Assembly: GCF_037975245.1 (NCBI RefSeq)
Contig: NC_092577.1
Span: forward strand, 18,106,398 to 18,170,397
Reading direction: 5' to 3'
Origin: Apostichopus japonicus
Lineage: Eukaryota; Echinodermata; Holothuroidea; Aspidochirotida; Stichopodidae
Length of the DNA stretch: 64,000 nt
Below the pieces are notes generated by a model. The model did no database searches, was not told where the DNA came from, and saw only the letters and a list, made by a program, of their open reading frames with translations. How positions within the stretch are numbered: position 1 is the first letter of the stretch; each line of letters opens with the position of its first letter. Positions 54,985 through 64,000 of the stretch are shown in pieces. Both the position numbers and the translations under genes were made by a program.

Positions 54985-57690
54985 ACAGTATTCTCACTTT
55001 GGTTTGTATGTATGGTCCCAACTTCGATGATTCTGATTTTGTTCAATCATATTTGTGCTTTTTCTTGTCATTGTATAATTATTGGTGGGGATTTTAATTT
55101 TGTGTTTAATCTGGCTATCGATAAATCTCTCGTAGTTTGGTAAATTCTAACCTCCTTGCATATCACTCCATTATTGATTTAGAAATTAGCATTAATTATG
55201 TTCAAAGAGGTCCGGGATACTGGAAATTGTATTGTTCATTGCTTGCTGATTATTACTACATTCAGTTAATCGAGATCACTATTGCTTCTGCTCTAAATTC
55301 CATTCCCCATAGCAACCCAGCAATAAAATGGGAGTATATTAAGAATAAAATCCGTGTTGCTTCTATTAACTATTGTAAGAAAAAAGCAAAGGAAAGAAAG
55401 CATAATGAGGTTCATCTCCCTAGACACATCACAGAGTTACAGAAACAGTTTCATATGACTCTACGGAGGTACTTTTGGAATTTTAATATTGCAAGGATTA
55501 TAAATTAAAGGGCATTATAATACGTTCTAGAGCTGAATGGGTGGAACAAGGAGAAAGGAATACAAAATATTTTTGGCATCTCCAAAGCAGTAATAGGAAA
55601 ACAAGGGTATTAGTCATTTGAAAGATGATAATGATGTCCCTGAAGACTTCTACAAGCAATTTTGGTCAAGTATTGGTTTCTCTGCCTTATTCTTGTTAAG
55701 TATTTCCGGGCAATTTCACTTTTAAATGCTGATTACAAAATTTCTTCAAAAGCATTAGCAGCGAGGGTAAGGGTTCTTTGTGCTATTATTGGCCCCAGTG
55801 AAACTGCTTTTATGAAAGGTCGCTTTATTGGCGAGAATATTCGTTGTATTTTTCATACTATTGATTTCTGCAGAGAACAATCTATCCCGGGTTTTTGACT
55901 GTTTATTGATTTGGAGAAAGCATTTGATATTTCAGTGTTGAATTTTTTTCAAATTGAATGAAAATTTTTTCCACAGGTTCCGTACTATAATTTGCAACCC
56001 TACGGCATCAGTCACTGTATTTATAGAGGAGTGAGACAGGAATGCTCTTTAAGTCCTTATATCTTTATTATCTGGGCTGAAATTTTAGCTCTTAATATCA
56101 ATTCCAATCCACTTATCGGTGGTATTTCAATTCTTAATGAAAGATTATGCAGTATGCAGATGATACTTCAATTTTTCTGGATGGTTCCCACACTTCTCTG
56201 AATGAAATTTGTCAGATTTTTAGGGATTTGGAATTGACATCTGGCCTTAAAGTAAACTGTGATAAGTCCAATATTAATCCACTTGGCCCTTTTATAGATA
56301 GTTATGATATTAAGTGGACCAATGGCCCAATCACTGTATTGGGTATTGTGGTTAGTAATGACAGACAGTCTGCTTCGGCTGAATTTTCTCCCAAAGCTTG
56401 CTCGCCTCAAAAATATTCTTAATATGTGGTCATTCGAGACCTCACCCCCTATTGGCCTAGTTAAGTAATTTGTAATCTCTCAGTTTGTTTATCTTTTTCC
56501 GAACCCGCCTCAATATTTCATTCAGTTGATTGAGTCGAGTAATTATAAGTTTATTTGCTCGGGAAAACCTGATAAAATTATGCGTACTACTTTAAGAAAT
56601 CCTATTTCCATTGGTGGGTTAAAAGCAGTTCATCTTAACAGCTTCATTGATGGTTTGAAATGTATTTGGATGAGGCGATGGGTGGTCATGACAAAAGTGT
56701 TGTATTATGGAAATGATACTTCCACTTTATGTAAGGAATTTTGCCAAACATTGTTTATTTCTTTGTAATTATTGGTATTAAGACTACTAATACGTTTTTA
56801 AATGATGTTATCCATGGCTGGTCCCGTTTTGCATTACAGAACCCAACTTGTAATTTCAAGGATCAAAACATTTGGAATAATCATTATATTAAAGTTGATC
56901 ATGAAGTTCTTTTTTATCAATCCTGGCAGGACAAGGGGATAACATATTTAAAAGATTTAATAGATGACAACTATTGTGTCCTATGACACTAGTCGTTGAC
57001 CAAAAAGTATAACTTTAATTGTCCGCTTACAACGTATTACGGTATTATCCACGGAATTCCCAGTCATTGGAAAGAGTTATTTACCCAGGGTGATAACAAT
57101 GGGGTGTCTTTACTGGATACTATTCATAACATTCCTTTCACGTTATATATATAATCAGCTTATCCAGAGATTCGTAACACCACCGAAGTCAAGCTCTAAA
57201 TAGAAATTCACTTCAATATAGGTGAGCTTCAGTGGAGAGATATTTATCAAATTCCTTTCCAGTCACTTACAGCTACTAAGATTCAATACTTTCATGTTCG
57301 TTTTATACATTGTATTTTAGCTATTAATTATTTCCTTTTTTTTAATGAATAAGGAGGATAGTCCACGATGTACGTTCTGTGGGGTGAAAGAGATGAAACG
57401 TTAGTTCATTTATTTTGGGAGTGTAATTTTATGTTAAATGTTCAGCCAAAAATATTAAATAGACAATTTGTTTTCTTTAAGCAAGATATATGTTTTGGTT
57501 ATCGTCTTCAAGTAAAACACCCTATGAATTTCCTTATCTTTCATATGAAGTATTATATTTATCAGGAAAAAATTAACAGTGGTATTCCAAATACAAATGC
57601 ATTCTTCTTAAGTGTGAAACTCGCTCTCCCATTTATATGGGAATATTTATTATATATTTCGAAATTGGTAATACTGTAATATACTTGGTT
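54985..57690 (+). pseudogene. Highly decayed L1-type non-LTR retrotransposon
   Basis: Fragments in order on the plus strand: YGPNFDDSDFVQ (endonuclease), GPGYWKLYCSLL, AISLLNADYKISSKALAARV, GRFIGENIRC, RGVRQECSLSPYIFIIWAEI (QGxPLSP motif with Gly to Glu), YADDTSIFLDGS (about 56149-56185), VNCDKSNIN and, near 57380-57425, a C-terminal ERDETLVHLFWEC segment. At least eight frameshifts or stops separate them. It is distinct from families A and B and much older. No clear ends. Confidence 0.82.
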
Positions 57691-58440
57691 AATCGATCAC
57701 TTTAGTTTTCACAATTATGGTCGCTATTTAAGAGATAGCTATTGTTTATTTACGAAAATGGAAAAAGACAAAATTGTACATTGAAATCAATTTTTGTTTT
57801 TCCAGAGACATGACCCATGATTACACCTGTAGAGGGTGCTACCAAGCTACATTGTCCGGAACACTGGACTTTCCTTATGAAGACTGAGCAACAATTCCTC
57901 CAACTTGAAAGCTTTCACAGCTAAACGTGAGGGTATACTGCTGAGGGAAGCCCCTGTACTTCATGGTTTGCCCAAGAAGGTGACCATAGGTCCAGCATTG
58001 CGTCCTGACTTGCCATCGATACACCTGAAATCATCATCAACGGGGGATGGGGGGGTGGACGATCGCACGCCTGTCGCCGTGGGAACTGATGGTAACTGTC
58101 TGTTCATTGAAGGAGACGAGTCCTTATCGAAGGAGTTAACGACTACGGACCTGCATTGAACTGATCACATATGCCGACAATATACTGATATGCATCACAA
58201 TTCAGGTCTGGATTTGGTCAGCCCAACATGCGAGAGTGCATGCTCGAGTTGTGCCACAGATGGCGCATATTCATCAGCATCGGGGCACCACCCATTTATC
58301 TACCCATGAACGGCACGACGGACCTGTGCGTTAAAATCCTAAATTTGACATTACAACCCCGAGTTCTGCGTAAGAGGGCAACCTACCTTCTTGATGTGTA
58401 CATGTACAGGACATTCTTGAGGTAGTACATGAATGCCAAA
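57691..58440 (+). pseudogene. Degenerate open frame with a DGNCLF motif
   Basis: The frame 57905-58159 contains LHGLPKKVTIGPALRPDLPS and VAVGTDGNCLFIEGDE. DGNCLF is the catalytic-Cys neighbourhood of OTU-type cysteine peptidases and occurs in related transposon-borne proteins, but nothing else of the fold can be seen. A second fragment at 58228-58425 is probably the same decayed gene. Uncertain. Confidence 0.35.
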
Positions 58441-59713
58441 CAACTTTGTCCCCCTCATCTGAAATGTCAACAACAAGAAGACATTTGCCTAAGTATTGGC
58501 GTCATCAACCCCTTCTCGTCGGAAGCCTGCCAACTATTCACCCGCGGAGACTCACAATCCTCACTAAGCAAGGACCAAGTTGAGATCCATGACTAGACTT
58601 AATCTACCACGCCCCTGTCTCAAGTTCATAGCATCTCACTACAACCACTGCAAAGAGAGGACCAAAGTGACGTCAACACCGTCTCAACACCGCCACCCTC
58701 AAGTATGGACCCATGTGAACTTGAGGTCTATGACTTAACTTTTTCAGTCACACCCCCGGCTCAAGATCGATGTTTCATCACCATCACCTCCAGAACCTCC
58801 ATGATGTTTTGCCACAAGTTCAGCGACCATCTGAGGATGAGTTCGAGGACTCCATGTCGGCCCCTTTTGGAAAGAAACGGAAGAGAACTCATAAAGAGAT
58901 TGAAGACGGCGTACAACCTCCACTTCAGATTCGGAGGGCTCTGATTGTTTTTTGGCTGATTACAGTTTTGTTGGACAGGTTATTAGACATGATGATGGTT
59001 GGAAGAATTTGAAAGGCCATTTCGAAGGCCAACTCCAGATGAGTTGTTTAACTTAATTTCTAATTGTAATGATCAGCCAAAGTACACCGAAATCTCCCCC
59101 AGGTAACAAGGATAACAAGTATTGTGTTATTAAAAACTGTGTGAATGTGGTAAATGGAAAACATGGTAAAAGGAGTGTTTTTACATACGACTGTGGAGTC
59201 TGGGACTATAAATTGACATCAACAAAGAGAACAGATTTCTTAAATGTAAATAATAGTTTTGTTTGTATAAAGAAAAAGCAGGGAAAGTATTGTAAAGTTG
59301 TTAGTGGGCAAAATATTGAAGTATCCCCTCATCCATTGGACAACGATGTAATAATCATTCAATCATTACCTACCCTGAAACGAGATCATTCATTCAAGAA
59401 GCGTATATGTTGGTTTGAACACTTCCCCACGACGACTGTGCAAAATTAAACATTACAGTTGTCGAGTATCTCGGTAAATTTCCAAAGAAAGGGAGTGCTC
59501 ACGGTATTCGGAAAAAGGAGACTGAATACGTACGATCAACTAAAACGTGAAGAGATGAGTTACAAAATACAGTGAAGGAAAATCAAGCCAGAAAAGTTTA
59601 CACAAACATTGCACCCAGGGATGTAAAACAGGTTCAAAATATGAAGTACCGTGTAATTTATTCAGATAGACCAGGTGGACATAGGAGAAAGACGGCCGAA
59701 GATGTGCAAAGTG
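58441..59713 (+). pseudogene. Decayed multi-copy-type protein of unknown function
   Basis: Fragments: QVQRPSEDEFEDSMSAPFGK and a basic KKRKRTHKEI run (58830-58905), a 126-codon frame at 59069-59449 (CVIKNCVNVVN, RICWFEHFP), then after a frameshift VVEYLGKFPKKGSAHGIRKK, EYVRST, KVYTNIAPRDVKQVQNMKYR. The last part has the look of invertebrate multi-copy, probably transposon-linked proteins (VEYxGxxP, HGxxK, EYVRT, PRxxxQVxN). Function not known. The DIRS element adjoins at about 59714. Confidence 0.4.
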
Positions 59714-59980
59714 AAATGAGACTTCGCAGAAGATTATCTCGTCGTAACATACAGGGAGAGGGATCACATGAGATCGTCTAATTCACCATCTTTTAAAGAT
59801 GAGGGTTCACTTCGAAACCAAATCCGACCAAAACGGGTTGGGCTAAGGGAGGGCATGTGATCCCTCTCCCTGTATGTTACGACGAGATAATCTTAATCTA
59901 ATTTCAACTTCTGCGAAGTCTCATTTAATTTTAGGATTATCTCTTACGTAACATACAGAGGTCGGTCTCCCATGAGACTT
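59714..59980. repeat. DIRS terminal and internal complementary repeats
   Basis: Three copies of one arm alternate in direction. AGATTATCTCGTCGTAACAT onward through GGATCACATG (59730-59769) is the perfect reverse complement of 59854-59893. A flanking GAGACTTCGCAGAAG arm (about 59717-59732) recurs inverted at about 59909-59923. A third, diverged arm is at 59932-59957. DIRS elements have such complementary regions to circularise their DNA. Confidence 0.78.
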
Positions 59981-60350
59981 TAAAGCTTGAAGTGAACACG
60001 AAGCAAGGAGAATAACTCGTAGATCAACACATTTTCTGTGTCTTCTTTGTTTTATTTTGTACTTGACTAGAGTGATTCACTCTGCTCAATGACTGTGTAC
60101 TTACTTGTAAACACAATAAACCATATGGTTAACAACAAATAATATGAATTTCTTTTAGTTATTTTAGAACGTTATTAACAATATACTTTCTTTCCTTTTG
60201 CACCAGTGAAGGGAATAATTTCTGTTCTGTCATTTTGTGAACAGAAGCTTACCAACAGAAGGATAACATTGCTTTAGTAACTGAATCTTAGCATGTGTTC
60301 AATGCACGCAACACAAATCTGCCTTTTCGATAGCAGGCGTAATAATAGTA

Positions 60351-61397
60351 TTAACTTAACAGAATGTTTGTAAATGTCTCGTTTTGATGGAGAACCTCAT
60401 TGTAAAACTTCGCAAACGTTTTTTCTGACTTCCATCCAGCAACTTTTAATATTTCTTCGATCGGCACACTCCTAGAGTAGGCGGCTGAAGTTGATGCGGC
60501 CCTTGTACTATGAGCGGAAAATGTTTTAGTATCAACTCCGGACAAATCCAAGACCAGCTTGATCCATCTTGCAAGCGTGTCACGAGAAACTGCAGCATGC
60601 GGTTTTACATAACTAATAAATAGTTTTGAGCAACTACCTCTTAGGTTTCTTAGTACAACTTTTATCGGACCAGATCCAGGTCGTGATTGTTTGATCTGGT
60701 CAGGGATCGTAAAGACAAAAGTACTGCCATCCCCATGCACTGTGGAGATATCTAATAGCTGCAAGGTTTGTAATCTTTGAGCGGAAACTAGTGCCACTAA
60801 AGTAAGCAGTTTCAGTGTTAGCATCTTCATAGAAAGTGAACTTAAAGGATGCAGGCCTCTTAAATACCTTAACACTATTGAAACATCCCAAATGTTATCG
60901 TACCGACATGAAGGCGGTCTTAGATGATAAACTCCCTTTATAAATCTTGATACCAAAGGATGGTTGCCTATGGTATCAGAATCCCTCATAATTATTGATG
61001 AAAGAGCACACCGTGCGGTGTTCAAAGAACTATAACCGAGTCCGGAATTGAATATGTGGGTAAGGAATGTTACTACATCCGTCAAAGACGGTCGAAACAT
61101 CCACCTCCCTTTGAATACAAAACTGTCCCCACTTTCTGTGGAAACCTGCATATTGTGTTTGTGTTCCTTTTCGCCATGATGAAATGATAATTTTGCTAGA
61201 TTCTGGTGAAAATCCTTGCATTCGGAGTGCCTCCCCGACAAGCGGCAAGCCAGAAGCCGCAGTTTGGGGCAAAGCGGATGTCGAATTGTATCTCCCGCAA
61301 GTACCAGCATGTCCAACCTCTGTGGAATAATAATTGGATTTGCGGTAAGAAGAGACACCAAAGTTGTATACCAAGGTTGGGAAGGCCAATCTGGCAC
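60351..61397 (-). CDS. DIRS tyrosine recombinase
   Basis: Open for about 348 codons, with no frame break; the outermost start is not ATG, so translation may begin inside or by read-through from the RT frame. Catalytic residues of the family are visible: Arg in VSAQRLQTLQ (about 60765-60795), His-x-x-Arg in FSAHSTRAAS (about 60498-60527), a GW pair, and the nucleophile Tyr in FAKFYNEVL (about 60388-60414). It would insert the circular cDNA without target duplication. Among the better preserved frames in the window. Confidence 0.87.
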   Translation of the reverse strand: MPDWPSQPWYTTLVSLLTANPIIIPQRLDMLVLAGDTIRHPLCPKLRLLACRLSGRHSECKDFHQNLAKLSFHHGEKEHKHNMQVSTESGDSFVFKGRWMFRPSLTDVVTFLTHIFNSGLGYSSLNTARCALSSIIMRDSDTIGNHPLVSRFIKGVYHLRPPSCRYDNIWDVSIVLRYLRGLHPLSSLSMKMLTLKLLTLVALVSAQRLQTLQLLDISTVHGDGSTFVFTIPDQIKQSRPGSGPIKVVLRNLRGSCSKLFISYVKPHAAVSRDTLARWIKLVLDLSGVDTKTFSAHSTRAASTSAAYSRSVPIEEILKVAGWKSEKTFAKFYNEVLHQNETFTNILLS

Positions 61398-61416
61398 AAT
61401 AACAATTCCATATGCC

Positions 61417-63004
61417 TCATCTATTTTTATTTTTTTGTATCATTTTGCCAATGAGACTAATAGGGGGAAAGGCATCAAAATAAAAGTCTTTCCAATTTAC
61501 CGAAAAGGCGTCCACAAAACATGCCTTTGAATCTGGCTTCCATGATGCATATGTATCTATTTGTTTGTTAAATTTTGATGCGAATAAATCTATGCTAGGG
61601 TATCCAAACCTAGCTACAATATCACCCAAAAACTTTGGTTGCAACATCCACTCGGTATGATGTTTCTGTGGACGTGATAATTTGTCCGCTATTACATTGT
61701 CTTTCCCTGGTAAAAAGGCAGCAGAAATCCAAATATTCCGTTCAATTGCCCATAACCAGATAGCCTTAGCAAGCAAATTAGACTGCATGGAATGCGAGCC
61801 TCCCATGTTATTAACATATGCTACAGCTGTTGTATTATCTGACTGGATACGAATGTGGATATCCTTGGAGCCTAAACACAGCTTTTTCAACGCTTGTAGA
61901 ATAGCTTTTAATTCCAGTACATTTATATGTAAACTCTGCTCTTGTGGGTTCCACACGCCCGACGCTTGCGCATGCGGCCTAAGTGTAACAGCACCCCACC
62001 CAAATAGGGATGCATCAGTTTGAATGATTAGAAGTGGGTCCGGAATCAAAATTTCCCGGTAGTTCCCTTTCAAATGCTCCTCCCACCAAGATAACTCTTC
62101 TAATGCTTGGGATGAGAGTAACATTGGACTGTCAAAGTTACCAAAATTACGTTGGAGAGCCGAAGTTTTTTCCCTCTCTAAAAACCTATAAAAGAGGGGG
62201 CCATGTCGCACCCCTGGGAAGAGAGACACGAGGTAGCCAATAACAGCTGCTACCTCCCTCACCGAAGGTGTGAATTTCTGTTTTAACCTGGAAATATGAC
62301 CCAGAACCTCAATTATCTTGTTTGATGTTGGCCAAACTGTCATTTCTGTTGAATTCAACATGAACCCTAAATAAATTAGTTCTCTGGATGGTTTCAATAT
62401 TGATTTCTTAGTGTGAACAATGAAACCTAGCTCTTGAAATAAGCTGACTGTTTGCTGAACAGCACTTAAGCAGTCTTCATAACTATTCGCTAGTAAAAAT
62501 GAATCGTCAATATACCCCCTACAATCAACTCCTTGTTTCCGCAAATAGGCAAACAAGGGTTTCAGCAATTTCGTAAAAACCCTTGGGGCTGACGTAATGC
62601 CCATTGGCAAGCAAGTAAACTGAAACAGCTCATTTTTGCATGGAAAACGCCAAAATTTTCGGAAGCAATTATATACTGGAACCGAATAGTATGCATCTTT
62701 TAAATCCACAGAAGCCATATAGCAGTTCTTATGCATTAACTTTAAAGCTGATGCCAAGGAATCCATTTTGAAATGGCGATACCGGATATGCAAATTTAAT
62801 CTTCTGAGATTAAATATAACTCTATTTGAACCATCTTTCCGGGAATAACAAAAATGTTTGAAATATATTCCCCCTGGCTATTGTACGTTTTGGTTGTAAC
62901 GGTGGTCTCAACTGAAATGGCTCTTGGTCCTTAAATTCGATTTTGTATCCTGTTACCCACTCAGGGATAGTTTTATCAGATGTCAACTCCCGCCACCTTG
63001 GCAA
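61417..63004 (-). pseudogene. DIRS reverse transcriptase and RNase H
   Basis: The main frame (61417 to about 62850) carries KDGSNRVIFNLRRLN, ASVDLKDAYYSVPV (motif A), CLPMGITSAPRVF (motif B), GYIDDSFLLA (motif C, about 62497-62526), then RNase H with LLIIQTDASLFGWGAV, NVLELKAI, QSDNTTAVAYVNNMGG and ADKLSRP. The N-terminal lead (WVTGYKIEFKDQEPFQLRPP, 62822-63004) is in another frame, so one frameshift breaks it near 62840. Active-site residues of both enzymes are present. Confidence 0.85.
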
Positions 63005-63084
63005 GCAGTTTTTTATTCTACCACCTATGGCTTCTGTTGATATTAACTGAAAATCATTAACAACATATTCCTTACCTCGACAAT

Positions 63085-63330
63085 CTAATGTCTTGGTTGT
63101 TTCGGGGGTCGGTAGTGGTGGGTCATTTGTCCTCTGGCACGTTTGTTGCCCACCATGCCACGGTCTAAAAAATGACCAGACCCTCTAGAGAATCCTCTGC
63201 CACGAAATGTACCACGTGTGTAAGGTGGCCTTGAACCTCTGCCTCTCCCCCGATTTGCCGTACATAAATATACAGCTGTCCCGATTATGAAAATGAGCAT
63301 TGCACAACTACCAGCTTCGGGAAGAACCAA
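63085..63330 (-). pseudogene. DIRS gag remnant, Gly/Arg-rich
   Basis: The C-terminal tail RGRGRGSRPPYTRGTFRGRG and a basic end are what remain. The bulk of a DIRS gag (several hundred residues) is missing, because the frame meets the presumed 5' inverted repeat after about 80 codons. RG-rich tails bind nucleic acid. Confidence 0.6.
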
Positions 63331-63360
63331 TGGCGATCATGGGGAGACGGACCGCAACCT

Positions 63361-64000
63361 TAATGAGATTTGGTTTGCCGATAGACTACCTGAGTACAAT
63401 CCACACACAGCAAAGATCAAACAATTGAACAAGTACCTCCAACTATAGAATATAATGCAGGCCAAAAAACAGTCGATATCCGGTATAATGGAATGTTCAG
63501 AACAGGAAATGGCAACATTCCAGTATCTCCGAAAAAAGGAGTCGTTCACTGAGATTCTCTCGGACACAGAGGCGAGGATAGCAGAGTACGGGCTTGAACT
63601 TCTGAAGTTACCTCGAGTCAGGACACCCTGAAAGCGACTGTCTGGACCAGTCCGACCCAGCAGCTGGGAATATACAGTCTCACTACAGGACGAGTCCGTT
63701 TGATGTTGTTGATACAGCCATGACCCAGATTAGGGAGAGATTTAGCAGAACATCGGATAGTGGGTTGGGTTGAAAGAAGGATATGCGAGACATCCTGGTT
63801 AAACATGAGATGGACAAAGACCTGCTTGAGATGTACTTGATTATGAGCCACTTAGTGAGCAGCTTTCAAGACTTCTATTGGTTTGCCCTGTGTCCTCATG
63901 CGAATCAGAAAGCTATTTTGGTGACCTCAGACGTCTTAAAATCTGGCTGAGGAGTACACTGACTCAGAAGAGGTTAAACTGGGTTGCTGTGTGCAATGTA
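63361..64000 (+). pseudogene. hAT-type transposase C-terminal remnant (runs off the window)
   Basis: Fragments in several frames: LNEIWFADRLPEYNPHTAKI, KQSISGIMECSEQEMATF, ESFTEILSDTEARIAEYGLE, FDVVDTAMTQIRERFSRTSD, and near the end SYFGDLRRLKIWLRSTLTQK followed by RLNWVAVC. The last block is the conserved dimerisation region of hAT transposases (FSxLRRLKTWLRSTM-type), as in zinc-finger MYM-type relatives. Stops and shifts separate them. The adjacent DIRS element appears to have inserted into this gene's upstream part. Confidence 0.75.

Larger units (their letters stand above)
59714..63360 (-). mobile_element. DIRS-type tyrosine-recombinase retrotransposon, gag mostly lost
   Basis: Minus-strand order: Gly/Arg-rich gag remnant (63.3-63.1 kb), RT and RNase H (62.9-61.4 kb), tyrosine recombinase (61.4-60.35 kb), then alternating inverted repeats (59.98-59.71 kb). 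This is the DIRS plan. Near the 5' edge, GGTCCGTCTCCCCATGA (minus, about 63333-63349) resembles GGTCGGTCTCCCATGA at 59962-59977 on the other strand, as expected for inverted ends. It is short because most of gag is absent. Edges are approximate. Confidence 0.85.

Noticed and set aside
1-64000. CRISPR array, integron, phage or bacterial operon
   Set aside because: No regularly spaced short repeats with unique spacers and no prokaryotic gene organisation; the content is animal transposons and spliced exons.

Overview
The window is eukaryotic and metazoan. It has long AT-rich non-coding stretches, short coding exons with consensus splice sites, and many animal-type transposable elements: Helentron, DIRS, Penelope, L1/Tx1-like and L2/CR1-like non-LTR elements, hAT. 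No bacterial operons, ribosome binding sites, tRNA, rRNA or CRISPR were seen. The mix of families and AGGCCTA-type sequence suits a marine invertebrate deuterostome, perhaps an echinoderm; that is inference.

Layout: 1-4070 (minus) is family A, an L1/Tx1-like retrotransposon cut by the window edge. 6051-10286 (plus) is a 5'-truncated A copy that ends 14 bp from the stop codon of a small host gene read on the minus strand (10301-12066, three phase-consistent exons). 12-18.3 kb is mostly non-coding, with a complete hAT-type MITE (14193-14573) and degenerate exon-like islands on the minus strand (zinc fingers at 13.7-14.1 kb, an OB-fold-like exon at 16.4-16.6 kb, another at 17.7 kb). 18357-23278 (minus) is a near full-length A copy with a 14-bp target duplication.

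23.9-32.9 kb (minus) is a decayed Helentron: N-terminal cysteine-protease-like domain, Rep, helicase and C-terminal endonuclease. An L2/CR1-like element (27928-30766) splits its Rep and a 284-bp tail of family B (24241-24524) splits its endonuclease. 33.9-42.1 kb is a dispersed repeat (R) interrupted by an AGGTCA-rich block (34242-36631) and by B (36697-41616), a relative of A. A second R copy at 47059-48084 lies in an intron of a second host gene on the minus strand (exons 48557-48625, 46775-46833, 45252-45429), whose other intron holds a 65-bp A tail.

48.9-50.6 kb (plus) is a Penelope-like element (RT, GIY-YIG) with a hammerhead ribozyme. It is followed by a transposase-like fragment, a GGGCCC-rich repeat, two candidate host exons (51.9-52.9 kb), inverted AGGTCA-rich repeats (54.2-54.8 kb), a badly decayed L1-type element (55-57.7 kb), a degenerate gene family of unknown role (57.9-59.7 kb), a DIRS-type element (59.7-63.36 kb, minus) and a hAT transposase remnant running off the end.

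Almost every element is broken, so the genes mainly form a nested insertion record rather than a pathway. Apparent starts of many open frames are not ATG; starts below were chosen from ATG codons or splice sites.
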